Of a stretch of 64,000 nucleotides of DNA, positions 37,091 to 44,776 are shown one piece after another. The stretch comes from Maricaulis virginensis (GTDB lineage Bacteria; Pseudomonadota; Alphaproteobacteria; Caulobacterales; Maricaulaceae). The notes under the pieces were generated by a model. It did not search any database. It worked only from the letters and a program-made list of their open reading frames with translations, and had not been told where the DNA came from. Location of the stretch: contig NZ_BSFE01000003.1 in assembly GCF_027922185.1 (NCBI RefSeq), positions 124,001 to 188,000 of the forward strand. Direction: 5' to 3'. Within the stretch, counting starts at the first letter, position 1, and every line of letters begins with the position of its first letter. The translations under genes and the position numbers were made by a program.

Positions 37091-37211
37091 GTGAGCGACG
37101 CGGTGAAATTCTGCCTGCCGTAGCACTGCCGTCTGTTTGGACTGCAGGAGCGCTTTATGGGGTTCATGGCAGGCCCCATCTCACGCAAAGGGGGCTCCGG
37201 CCCCCTTTTTT
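37091..37211 (+). ncRNA. Candidate small RNA with its own promoter and terminator
   Basis: A strong -10 (TATAGT, 37079-37084) is followed about 120 bases later by a textbook terminator: arms 37187-37195 and 37200-37208, then TTTTTT. No gene on the plus strand uses that terminator, so an independent short transcript is the simplest reading. Possible folds include CCTGCCGT near 37112 with ATGGCAGG near 37165, or ATGGGG/CCCCAT around the same place, which exclude each other. The -35 is poor. It matches no RNA family I recognise. Confidence 0.4.
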
Positions 37212-37216
37212 GTTGA
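37157..37216 (+). CDS. 19-codon ORF that runs through the terminator
   Basis: AGGAG at 37146-37150 stands six bases before an ATG, an ideal ribosome site. The frame reads MGFMAGPISRKGGSGPLFC and its stop (37214-37216) lies just past the T-tract that ends the transcript, so most RNA made here would lack a stop codon. Codons for KGGSGP form the terminator stem. It may be a non-stop reading frame, a small protein made only on read-through, or chance. Confidence 0.3.
   Translation: MGFMAGPISRKGGSGPLFC
37187..37211 (+). terminator. Intrinsic terminator of the candidate small RNA
   Basis: A 9-base-pair stem (37187-37195 with 37200-37208), four-base loop and six T residues. Confidence 0.85.
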
Positions 37217-37226
37217 TGTGTCGGCT

Positions 37227-37640
37227 TTATCGATGCGCGCGCAGCACGCGGCGGCCCTTTCGAAGCTCCTTTCGGTAGACGCGATCATTAATTCTGGTCA
37301 GCGAAACGAGGTAGATTTCGCGGCCGCATGCGGTTCCCTTTACGTATAGCCGGAAAACGGTGTGGAACTGGCGGGTGTCGACGTACAGGACGACGGCCGC
37401 CCTGGGCCTCTTGTTGCAGCGGTGGAACGCACCCATGCGCAGCGCAGAATGGACGATCTGATAGTGGCTGATGGGAAGTTCGGGATGGTGTGCCAGCTGC
37501 TTCTGTACGGTTTCGTAGGATAGAAGCACTTTGTTCGACCGGCACCCGAGATAGACCGAGACAACCGGGTCTACATGGCAGACGACCATTGTGTCTGTCC
37601 GTGATCCGGTATGCAGGCCGAGAAGGTGTTTGAAATCCAT
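37227..37640 (-). CDS. Small protein resembling phage-type barnase/colicin/RelE-like nuclease domains (137 aa)
   Basis: The central part has a pattern I associate with short nuclease-like domains that occur in phage head proteins and toxins: VLLSYETVQKQLAHHPEL, SHYQIVHSALRMGAF, then VVLYVDTRQFHTVFRLYVKGTACGREIYLVSLTR. The HHPE segment, Tyr of SHYQ and Lys of YVKG would be the key polar residues. It is a lone domain, with no immunity or capsid gene beside it. The base composition is visibly less GC-rich than its neighbours, which suggests transfer. It lies between the small-RNA terminator and the divergent csbD gene. Family assignment is tentative; that it is a real gene is more certain. Confidence 0.55.
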   Translation of the reverse strand: MDFKHLLGLHTGSRTDTMVVCHVDPVVSVYLGCRSNKVLLSYETVQKQLAHHPELPISHYQIVHSALRMGAFHRCNKRPRAAVVLYVDTRQFHTVFRLYVKGTACGREIYLVSLTRINDRVYRKELRKGRRVLRAHR

Positions 37641-37739
37641 ACGACGCCTGCCGGCATTGGGTGGTCGGGCGCCCTTTTATATTATTCTGATTGCATTGTG
37701 TGTAAATGCTCCTTTTCCGTGTTATTTCGGCCACCTCCC

Positions 37740-37764
37740 GGAACGCCTCCCGTCTATGGGCGTT
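37740..37764 (+). promoter_or_regulatory. EcfG-type general stress promoter of the csbD gene
   Basis: GGAAC (37740-37744), exactly 16 bases, then CGTT (37761-37764): the full consensus of the alphaproteobacterial general stress sigma factor EcfG. A start near 37771 leaves a 24-base leader with AAAGGAG before the ATG. Confidence 0.75.
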
Positions 37765-37794
37765 GCTTTGGTGACGCTGAAAAGGAGATGTCCG

Positions 37795-37992
37795 ATGAAT
37801 GCCACGCAATTGAAGGGCAAATGGGAACAGTTCACCGGCGATGCCAAGCGCCAGTGGGGCAAGCTGACCGATGACGACATTGCGGTCGTCGAAGGCGATG
37901 CCGGCAAGCTTGCCGGCAAGATCCGCGAGCGCTACGGCAAGGACAAGGAAGAGGCCGAACGCGAGGTGAAGGACTGGATCGACGGTCTCTGA
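37795..37992 (+). CDS. CsbD-family stress protein (65 aa)
   Basis: The whole protein is the CsbD domain: NATQLKGKWEQFTGDAKRQWGKL, DDIAVVEGDAGKLAGKIRERYGK and a helical end EEAEREVKDWIDGL. These small, charged, abundant proteins accumulate in general stress in many bacteria; the biochemical role is unknown. The EcfG promoter directly upstream fits this. AAAGGAG precedes the ATG at 37795, which decides the start over longer in-frame extensions. A strong hairpin with T-rich flanks follows. Confidence 0.93.
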   Translation: MNATQLKGKWEQFTGDAKRQWGKLTDDDIAVVEGDAGKLAGKIRERYGKDKEEAEREVKDWIDGL

Positions 37993-38014
37993 TCGCTGCG
38001 GCTTTGCGCAAACG

Positions 38015-38053
38015 AAAAGGCCGGACACGCCGATAGCGCGGGTCCGGCCTTTT
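38015..38053. terminator. Bidirectional intrinsic terminator
   Basis: A 12-base-pair stem (38015-38026 with 38042-38053) whose ends are AAAA and TTTT, between the csbD gene and the convergent CoA-transferase gene. The 15-base loop contains a small inner CGC/GCG pair. Confidence 0.8.
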
Positions 38054-38067
38054 CATGTCTGGGATCG

Positions 38068-39246
38068 CTATCCGTCCCCGTCGAGACCGAGTTCGCGGCG
38101 GATATCCCGGGTGTGTTCGCCATGGCCGGGCGAGCGGCCGGTCTCGCCGACCGGGGCGCCGGACATGCGGATCGGGCTGCGGACGCCGGGAATGCCGTCG
38201 CGTTCGATACGGATACCGCGATGGGCAACCTGCGGATCGTCCAGGGCTTCCGCGACGGTGTTGATCGGCCCGGCCGGAATGCCGGCCGTTTCCAGCGCGT
38301 CGAGCCAGTAGCCGCGTGAATTGTGCTGCATGATGTTGGCGATATGCGTCGTCAGCTGTTCGCGATTGCCGACACGCTGGGCGTTGGTGCGGTTTTCCGC
38401 CAGCGTCTCTTCGCCCAGATCAAGCAGGCCCGCAAGGCGTTCGAACTGGCCGTCATTGCCGCAGGCGATGATGATATGCCCGTCCGAACAGGGAAATTCC
38501 TGATAGGGCACGATGGAGGGGTGGGCATTGCCGATCCGCTTGGGCGATTTGCCGGTGGCCAGATAATTCATCGCCTGGTTGCCCAGCACGCTGATCATCG
38601 AGTCCAGCAGGCCCATATCGATATGCTGGCCCTGGCCCGTTCGCTCACGCTGCAACAGGGCGGCCTCGATGGCGATCGTGCCGTAAAGGCCGGTGAAGAT
38701 ATCGGCGAAGGCAACGCCGAGGCGCTGGGGCGGCCGGTCCGGCTCGCCGGTCAGGTCCATGACGCCGCTCATCGCCTGGATCGCCAGGTCATAGCCGGCG
38801 CGATGGGCGTAGGGTCCGGTCTGGCCGAAACCGGTCACCGAACAGTAGACGAGGCGCGGATGGTCGGCTTTCAGGCTGTCATAATCGAGCCCGAACCTGG
38901 CCAGTCCGCCCACCTTGAAATTCTCCACCACGACGTCCGCCGTGCCGATCAGCGCTTTCACCATCGCCAGATCGTCGGCATTGCGGAAATCGGCGACGAC
39001 CGACCGCTTGCCGCGATTGCAGGAATGGTAATAGGCGGCCGCCCGGCCGGAGGCATGATCGATCCAGGGCGGGCCCCAGGTGCGGGTATCGTCGCCGGCC
39101 GGGCTTTCCACCTTGATCACATCGGCGCCGAGATCGGCCAGCGTCTGGCCGATCCAGGGGCCGGCCAGGATGCGGGCCAGTTCGACGACGCGGACGCCGT
39201 CCAGCGCGCCACCTGGCAGGCCGCTGCCGGGCAGGGCGGTGCTCAT
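38068..39246 (-). CDS. CaiB/BaiF family III CoA transferase (392 aa)
   Basis: Moves CoA between carboxylic acids, or removes it with exchange. The N-terminal motif VRVVELARILAGPWIGQTLADLGADVIKVESPAGDDTRTWGPP, here in pieces of the family consensus, and GQHIDMGLLDSM, with the probable catalytic Asp, are present; GYDLAIQAMSGVMDLTGEPD lies between. Length is normal. The start at 39246 (MSTALPGSG) overlaps the stop of the MarR gene by 4 bases, so regulator and enzyme are translated from one message. It could activate the substrate without ATP in the local pathway. Confidence 0.93.
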   Translation of the reverse strand: MSTALPGSGLPGGALDGVRVVELARILAGPWIGQTLADLGADVIKVESPAGDDTRTWGPPWIDHASGRAAAYYHSCNRGKRSVVADFRNADDLAMVKALIGTADVVVENFKVGGLARFGLDYDSLKADHPRLVYCSVTGFGQTGPYAHRAGYDLAIQAMSGVMDLTGEPDRPPQRLGVAFADIFTGLYGTIAIEAALLQRERTGQGQHIDMGLLDSMISVLGNQAMNYLATGKSPKRIGNAHPSIVPYQEFPCSDGHIIIACGNDGQFERLAGLLDLGEETLAENRTNAQRVGNREQLTTHIANIMQHNSRGYWLDALETAGIPAGPINTVAEALDDPQVAHRGIRIERDGIPGVRSPIRMSGAPVGETGRSPGHGEHTRDIRRELGLDGDG

Positions 39247-39713
39247 CGCCCGATCTCGCCGGTATCGAGGAAGGGCGAGGCGTCCAGGTCCTCGGCATCC
39301 ATCAGTTCCGCGATGCGCTGGAGCGAAGCGATCAGCATGTTCTGTTCCCACGGCTGGAGTGTGCGGAAGGATCGCAGGAAACCGGCCTGAAGCAATTCGG
39401 GCGAATTGTCGCCGGCTTCGCGGCCCTTGTCAGTCAGCTGAGCCAGGACGACGCGTTTGTCCCTGTCGCTCTTGACACGCTCGACCAGGCCGGCCTGGGT
39501 CAGCCGGTCAAGGATGGAGGTGATCGTCGCCTGGCTGAGCGATACGGCCCGGGCGATGGCGCTGGGCGACATCTCGCCACCCTTGCGCAATGTGTCGATC
39601 ACCACGAGCTGCGGTGCGGTGAGGCCCGTCGCCTTCACCAGGCGTTTCGACTGCAGGTCGATGGCGCGGGTGATGCGCCGCAGGGCAATGAGAATTTCGT
39701 CGTGATCGCTCAT
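39243..39713 (-). CDS. MarR-family transcriptional regulator (156 aa)
   Basis: Winged-helix MarR protein: a long first helix (ALRRITRAIDLQSKRLVKATG), LTAPQLVVIDTLRKGGEMSPSAIARAVSLSQATITSILDRLTQAGLVERV as recognition region, and SDRDKRVVLAQLTDKGREA as wing. A C-terminal dimer helix follows. It is first in a two-gene operon with the CoA transferase, an arrangement that suggests feedback by substrate or CoA thioester. It is divergent from a TonB receptor 349 bases away and may control that as well. Confidence 0.9.
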   Translation of the reverse strand: MSDHDEILIALRRITRAIDLQSKRLVKATGLTAPQLVVIDTLRKGGEMSPSAIARAVSLSQATITSILDRLTQAGLVERVKSDRDKRVVLAQLTDKGREAGDNSPELLQAGFLRSFRTLQPWEQNMLIASLQRIAELMDAEDLDASPFLDTGEIGR

Positions 39714-40062
39714 TCGTTCAACCGTTCGCGTCCTGTCCGATCGATGTATCGCCGCTTTCCGGGCAATCCAACAGCTAAAGCCCGGGGCCGGCGATATATG
39801 CTTTGAATGCGTATCATGTGGCCGCCGTCTGCAATGGAGGTCCCGGGATGGTGAATTGCATCCGGACTGTCGCTTCTATGTAACGCTTCTTCAAAAGTAT
39901 CGCAAAAACAAGGAGAACTGACGGCCCGACGGTGGCGGGCATTGCAACGCATCCATGCTGGAATTGATTTCAACTCGAAGCAAGTATGGCCAATTTGCAG
40001 ACAAGGCTCTAAACCGCTCCCGATCCACTCATTAACGAAATTCAGGGGGCTTCCACCGCGTT
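39714..40062. other. Divergent gap upstream of the third TonB receptor
   Basis: About 350 bases between the MarR and receptor starts. It is less GC-rich from 39830 to 40050, as expected for promoters of both genes. TTGATT (39965-39970) and nearby TATGGC are a weak promoter pair with only 15 bases between. No clear palindrome or small gene was found. Confidence 0.4.
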
Positions 40063-42642
40063 ATGCTGAAGCAACGAGCACTTACAACCACGATCCTGTC
40101 CGCCGCCGCGCTGTCTATCGCCGGCACCGCCCACGCCCAGGTCGATGTCATCACGGTGACTGCGACCAAGCGCGAAAGCTCCACCCAGGACATCCCCGTT
40201 GCCGTCAACGCGATGGATGGCGAAACGCTCGAGGAACTCGGCGTCACCATCTTCACCGACTATCTCCAGCAGATGCCCGGCGTGACCGCCGGCGGCGGCG
40301 GCCCCGGCCAGAACACGATCTATATCCGCGGCCTCGCTTCGACGACGCCGAACCTGACGGTCGCCGGTGTGGCCGGCCTGGCGCCGAACGTCGCCTTCTA
40401 TCTGGACGAGCAGCCGCTGGCGCAGCCGGGCCGCAATCTGGACGTCTATGCCGTCGACCTGGAACGCGTCGAGGTCCTGCCGGGACCGCAGGGCACGCTC
40501 TACGGTGCGAGCTCGCAGGCCGGTACGGTGCGCCTGATCACCAACAAGCCGGTGCTGGGCGAATACTCCGCCTACGCCAATTTCGACGTGTCCTTTACCG
40601 AAAGCGGTGAGCGCAGCCAGAGCGTCCAGGCCGTGGTCAACATCCCGGTCGGTGACAATTTCGCCCTGCGTGGCGTCGCCTTTGTCGACGATCGGGGCGG
40701 CTTCATCGACAATGTCCACGGCACGCGCTCGACGGCCGAGTCGGCGCGCTACCGCTCCGCCGGTACCGTGCGCGACAATGGCCTGCCGGTCGCCCCGCGC
40801 CGCGAAGGCTTCCAGGCCAATGACGACCTGTCGAACGTCACCTTCATCAATGCCGACAACAGCGCGCTGGTCGAGGACGACTTCAACGACACGACCTATT
40901 CCGGCTTCCGCGTCAGCGGCCGCTACGAGTTCAACATCGACTGGCGCGCCACCGTCTCGGTGATGCAGCAGACGCTGGATAGCGAAGGCGTCTTCTTCCA
41001 GGACCCCGAACTGGATGACTGGGAAATCCAGCGCTACCAGCCGGACGAACTGGAAGACGAGTTCACCAATGTGGCCTGGACGATCGAGGGCCGCGTCGGT
41101 GCTCTGGAAACCGTCTATACCGGTGCCTATACCGACCGCGAGACGGACCAGGTCATCGACTACACGGACTACATGTTCGTCGGTCAGTACTTCCCGGTCT
41201 ACACCTGCGACAGCTCGGTGAGCTATCCGGGGGGCGGTCTGGATCCCTATGGCACCTGCCATGCCCCGACCGCGAACGTCACCTCGCACACCGAGACCAC
41301 GGTCGAGAGCCATGAGTTCCGCTTCAACACGCCGGAAGAGAACCGCTGGCGCGTTACCGCGGGCGTCTTCTACTCGAAGACGGAACTGGCCGAGCGGAAT
41401 GACTACAACTATCTCGGTTCCATGGACCGCGTGAATGCGGACGGCTCCGTCGGCATCAATGCGCTGGGAATCGACCAGTATCCGCTGACCAATGGCGCCG
41501 CGACGAACGGCGACATCGCCAATGAGACCCAGGGCTATTTCTCGGATCCGGGTCCGATCCTGGCGCCGACCATCTTCCGCAATGACGTGCTGCGGACCGA
41601 CGAGCAGCTCGGCTTCTTCGGCGAGTTCAGCTATGACCTCGTGCCGGATGTGTTCGAGATCGTACTCGGTGCGCGCGCCTACGACGTGGAAGTCGATCTC
41701 GAAGGCAGCGCCAACTCGGTCTACGATATTCTCTATCCGTTGACCGATGCCAATGGCGACCCGGTCGACGCCCAGACCTACGGCACCAATATCTCCCGCC
41801 AGTTCGGTCCGAACGGCCCGGCCGGGGCACCGCAGGTCGCTGCCAGCGACGGCACCATCTTCAAGGTGACCGGCAACTGGACGCCGAACGACACGATGCT
41901 GTTCTATGCGACCTATTCGGAAGGCTATCGTCCGGGTCTGCTGAACCGTCCGGGCGGTATCACGCCGGCCAGCGTGCCCGACTACACCACGCCCTATGCC
42001 ATCGACACCGACGAGGTGCAGAATTACGAGCTGGGCTGGAAGCTCGACCTGTTCGACCAGCAGGTCCGCTTCAACGGCAATGCCTTCTTCGTCGAGATCG
42101 AGGGCCTGCAGACGACGATCTTCGATCCGGAAATCACCAATCTCTTCTTCTCGGACAATGCGGCCAACGCCGAAATCCGGGGTGTGGAGGGTGATGTCAC
42201 CTATGCGCCGATCGAGATGCCGGGCCTGACCGTTGCCGGTGCCTTCTCGATCCTCGACACCGAGATCACCGAAGTGCTCACGCCGACCGATGACGTCGTG
42301 CTGGGCTCCGAGCTGGCCTTCGCGCCGGAATTCCAGGCGAACCTGCGGGCGCGCTACGAGTGGCCGGTGTTCAACGACTACACGGCGCACGTCCAGGGCC
42401 AGATCGTCCACACCGGCGACAGCCGCACCGACATCATCGAGATCAACTCGATGGATCTGGACGGCTACACCACGCTGGGTGTCCGCACCGGCGTGCGGTC
42501 GGACCAGTGGAATGTCGAGCTCTACGTGAACAATCTCACGAACGAGAATGCGGCCCTGTCCGGCAACTTCATCTTTGACCGGGCCCGGGTGAGTGTCACG
42601 CGGCCGCGTACCATCGGCGTTCGCGTCGGAGTGCAATACTAG
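40063..42642 (+). CDS. TonB-dependent outer-membrane receptor (859 aa)
   Basis: The signal peptide is about residues 1-26 (ending AHAQ) and the TonB box VDVITVTA at 27-34 is immediately after it, unusually close to the mature N-terminus. Plug motifs are TIYIRGLAST, LERVEVLPGPQGTLYGASSQAGTVRLITNKP and DIPVAVNAMDG. The barrel ends RVGVQY. It belongs to the sphingomonad/hyphomonad receptor group; substrate unknown. It is followed by a terminator and then a TPR-sulfotransferase gene, and it is divergent from the MarR-CoA transferase pair. Confidence 0.94.
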   Translation: MLKQRALTTTILSAAALSIAGTAHAQVDVITVTATKRESSTQDIPVAVNAMDGETLEELGVTIFTDYLQQMPGVTAGGGGPGQNTIYIRGLASTTPNLTVAGVAGLAPNVAFYLDEQPLAQPGRNLDVYAVDLERVEVLPGPQGTLYGASSQAGTVRLITNKPVLGEYSAYANFDVSFTESGERSQSVQAVVNIPVGDNFALRGVAFVDDRGGFIDNVHGTRSTAESARYRSAGTVRDNGLPVAPRREGFQANDDLSNVTFINADNSALVEDDFNDTTYSGFRVSGRYEFNIDWRATVSVMQQTLDSEGVFFQDPELDDWEIQRYQPDELEDEFTNVAWTIEGRVGALETVYTGAYTDRETDQVIDYTDYMFVGQYFPVYTCDSSVSYPGGGLDPYGTCHAPTANVTSHTETTVESHEFRFNTPEENRWRVTAGVFYSKTELAERNDYNYLGSMDRVNADGSVGINALGIDQYPLTNGAATNGDIANETQGYFSDPGPILAPTIFRNDVLRTDEQLGFFGEFSYDLVPDVFEIVLGARAYDVEVDLEGSANSVYDILYPLTDANGDPVDAQTYGTNISRQFGPNGPAGAPQVAASDGTIFKVTGNWTPNDTMLFYATYSEGYRPGLLNRPGGITPASVPDYTTPYAIDTDEVQNYELGWKLDLFDQQVRFNGNAFFVEIEGLQTTIFDPEITNLFFSDNAANAEIRGVEGDVTYAPIEMPGLTVAGAFSILDTEITEVLTPTDDVVLGSELAFAPEFQANLRARYEWPVFNDYTAHVQGQIVHTGDSRTDIIEINSMDLDGYTTLGVRTGVRSDQWNVELYVNNLTNENAALSGNFIFDRARVSVTRPRTIGVRVGVQY

Positions 42643-42689
42643 GTCGGGAGCCGTGACGGTTCATCTGACCTGATCGCATGTATAACCGG

Positions 42690-42720
42690 AAAGCGTCCCG
42701 CCCGGCGGCGGGGCGCTTTT
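42690..42720 (+). terminator. Intrinsic terminator after the third TonB receptor
   Basis: Arms 42690-42702 and 42707-42719 form 13 pairs with one G-T wobble around a CGGC loop, ending in TTTT. It separates the receptor from the TPR-sulfotransferase gene. Confidence 0.8.
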
Positions 42721-42748
42721 CGTTCTGTCTCTCCAGCCCGGAGTCCGT

Positions 42749-44749
42749 GTGTCCGAAGCCGATCTTTCCGAAGCCCTCAAGACCGCCCAGGCCGAAATGT
42801 ATGCCGGCCGGTTCGACGCTGCGCTCGTCCAGCTCGACGCGCTTCTGGCGGCCGATCCGCAGCATGTCGACGCGCTCTACATGAAAGCGGTCTGCCTGCG
42901 TTACGGCAAGGATCATGCAGGCGCCCGCAAGGCGCTGGACACGCTGAAGGCACAGGCCCCGGATTTTGGCCGGGCCCTGCAGGAAGAGGGGCATCTTTTC
43001 CGCGAGACCGGTGACGATGCCGCCGCGATCGCCGCCTATCGTGCCGCGACGATGGCGAACCCGGCCCTGCAGGCCGCCTGGCTGGGGCTTGCCGAAGCGC
43101 TCGAGCGCACAGGCGAGCCGGCCGAGGCCCGCCAGTGCCGTGCCCAGGCCGAGGCGCTGACCCGCCTGCCCAAGCCGCTGCTGGCGGCCATGAACCATCT
43201 GCACGAGAACCGCCTGCACAAGGCCGAGGGACTGGCGCGCGCCTTCCTGCAGAAGAACCCGAAACATGTCGAGGGGATGCGCATCCTGGCCGAGATCGGC
43301 AAGCGGTTCGGCGTGCTCGACGACGCCGAATTCCTGCTGGAAAGCGCAGCAGAGTTCGAGCCGGACAATATCGCCGTGCGGCTCGACCATATCGAGGTGC
43401 TGCGCAAGCGGCAGAAGCACGCCGAGGCGCTGTCGCAGGCCGAAGCCCTGCTGGCGCGGGATCCGGACAGTCCGGTCTTCCTGTCGCGCCACGCCGTCGA
43501 GGCGCTGGCCGTGGGCGAATACGAAACGGCGCTGGCCGGGTTCGACAAGGTGCTCGCCGCCCTGCCGGACGATGCCGGCACGCATGCCGCCCGCGCGCAC
43601 GCACTCAAGACGATGGGCCGCACCGGCGAGGCGGTCGAGGCCTACCGCCGGGCCTGCGCGTTGCGGCCGGACTATGGCGAGGCCTGGTACGGGCTGGCCA
43701 ATCTGAAGACCTATCGCTTCACCGAAGACGAGATTGCGCGGATGCACGAGCAGGAGGCCGCGCCGGGCCTGCGCACCCATGAGCGCATCCACATCTGCTT
43801 TGCCCTGGGCAAGGCCTATGAGGACGCCGGCGCCTATGACATGTCGTTTGAATACTATGAACGCGGCAATGATCTGAAGCGCATCCAGACGCGCTATACC
43901 TCCGACATCATGGCGCAGGAGCTGAATGCCCAGGCGGCGACGTGCACGCGCGCGCTGTTCGAGGCGCAGGGCGGCAAGGGCTGTCCGGCACCGGACCCGA
44001 TCTTCATCGTCGGCCTGCCGCGCGCCGGTTCCACCCTGCTCGAACAGATCCTGGCCTCGCACAGCCAGGTCGACGGCACGCTGGAACTGCCTGACATTCT
44101 CGCCACCGCCCACCGGCTGCGCGGCCGTACGCGGGGCGAGGACGGGGCGGGCCGCTATCCCGCCATCCTGCACGAGCTCGATGCCGGTCAGCTGCGCGAG
44201 CTGGGCGAGGCCTATATCGAAAACACCCGTATTCACCGCCAGGGCGCGCCCTTCTTCACCGACAAGATGCCGAACAATTTCCGGCATATCGGTCTGATCA
44301 AGCTGATCCTGCCCAACGCCAGGATCATCGATGCGCGCCGCGCGCCGATGGCGTGCTGTTTCTCCGGCTTCAAGCAGTTGTTCGCCGAAGGCCAGGAATT
44401 CACCTACGGGCTCGACGAGGTCGGCCGCTATTATCGCGGCTATGTCGAGCTGATGGATCACTGGAACCGGGTGCTGCCCGGCGAGATCCTGCGGGTGCAG
44501 TACGAGGATGTCGTGGCCGATCTGGAGACCCAGGTGCGGCGCATCCTCGACTTCTGTAACCTGCCCTTCGAGCAGGCCTGCCTGGATTTCCACACCACCG
44601 AGCGCGCCGTACGGACCGCCAGCTCCGAACAGGTGCGCCAGCCCATCTATGACAGCGGCGTCGAGCAGTGGCGGCATTTCGAACGCCATCTCGATCCGCT
44701 GAAGTCGGCTCTGGGGCCTGCCCTCACGAGCTATCGTTCCGGAGCCTGA
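42749..44749 (+). CDS. Tetratricopeptide-repeat sulfotransferase-like protein (666 aa)
   Basis: The N-terminal 390 residues are TPR-type helix pairs with repeated A/G/Y spacing (ALVQLDALLAADPQHVDALYMKAVCL, AYRAATMANPALQAAWLGLAEAL, AYRRACALRPDYGEAWYGLANL). The C-terminal 240 residues are a sulfotransferase domain whose PAPS-binding loop is FIVGLPRAGSTLLEQIL at about 415-431; a later segment (RRAPMACCFSGFKQLF) matches the 3'-phosphate region. Such fusions modify lipids, saccharides or proteins; the acceptor is unknown. The GTG start follows GGAG. It is 27 bases upstream of the BCCT transporter gene. Confidence 0.9.
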   Translation: MSEADLSEALKTAQAEMYAGRFDAALVQLDALLAADPQHVDALYMKAVCLRYGKDHAGARKALDTLKAQAPDFGRALQEEGHLFRETGDDAAAIAAYRAATMANPALQAAWLGLAEALERTGEPAEARQCRAQAEALTRLPKPLLAAMNHLHENRLHKAEGLARAFLQKNPKHVEGMRILAEIGKRFGVLDDAEFLLESAAEFEPDNIAVRLDHIEVLRKRQKHAEALSQAEALLARDPDSPVFLSRHAVEALAVGEYETALAGFDKVLAALPDDAGTHAARAHALKTMGRTGEAVEAYRRACALRPDYGEAWYGLANLKTYRFTEDEIARMHEQEAAPGLRTHERIHICFALGKAYEDAGAYDMSFEYYERGNDLKRIQTRYTSDIMAQELNAQAATCTRALFEAQGGKGCPAPDPIFIVGLPRAGSTLLEQILASHSQVDGTLELPDILATAHRLRGRTRGEDGAGRYPAILHELDAGQLRELGEAYIENTRIHRQGAPFFTDKMPNNFRHIGLIKLILPNARIIDARRAPMACCFSGFKQLFAEGQEFTYGLDEVGRYYRGYVELMDHWNRVLPGEILRVQYEDVVADLETQVRRILDFCNLPFEQACLDFHTTERAVRTASSEQVRQPIYDSGVEQWRHFERHLDPLKSALGPALTSYRSGA

Positions 44750-44776
44750 CACACCGCGAAAGCGAGGACTGATCCC

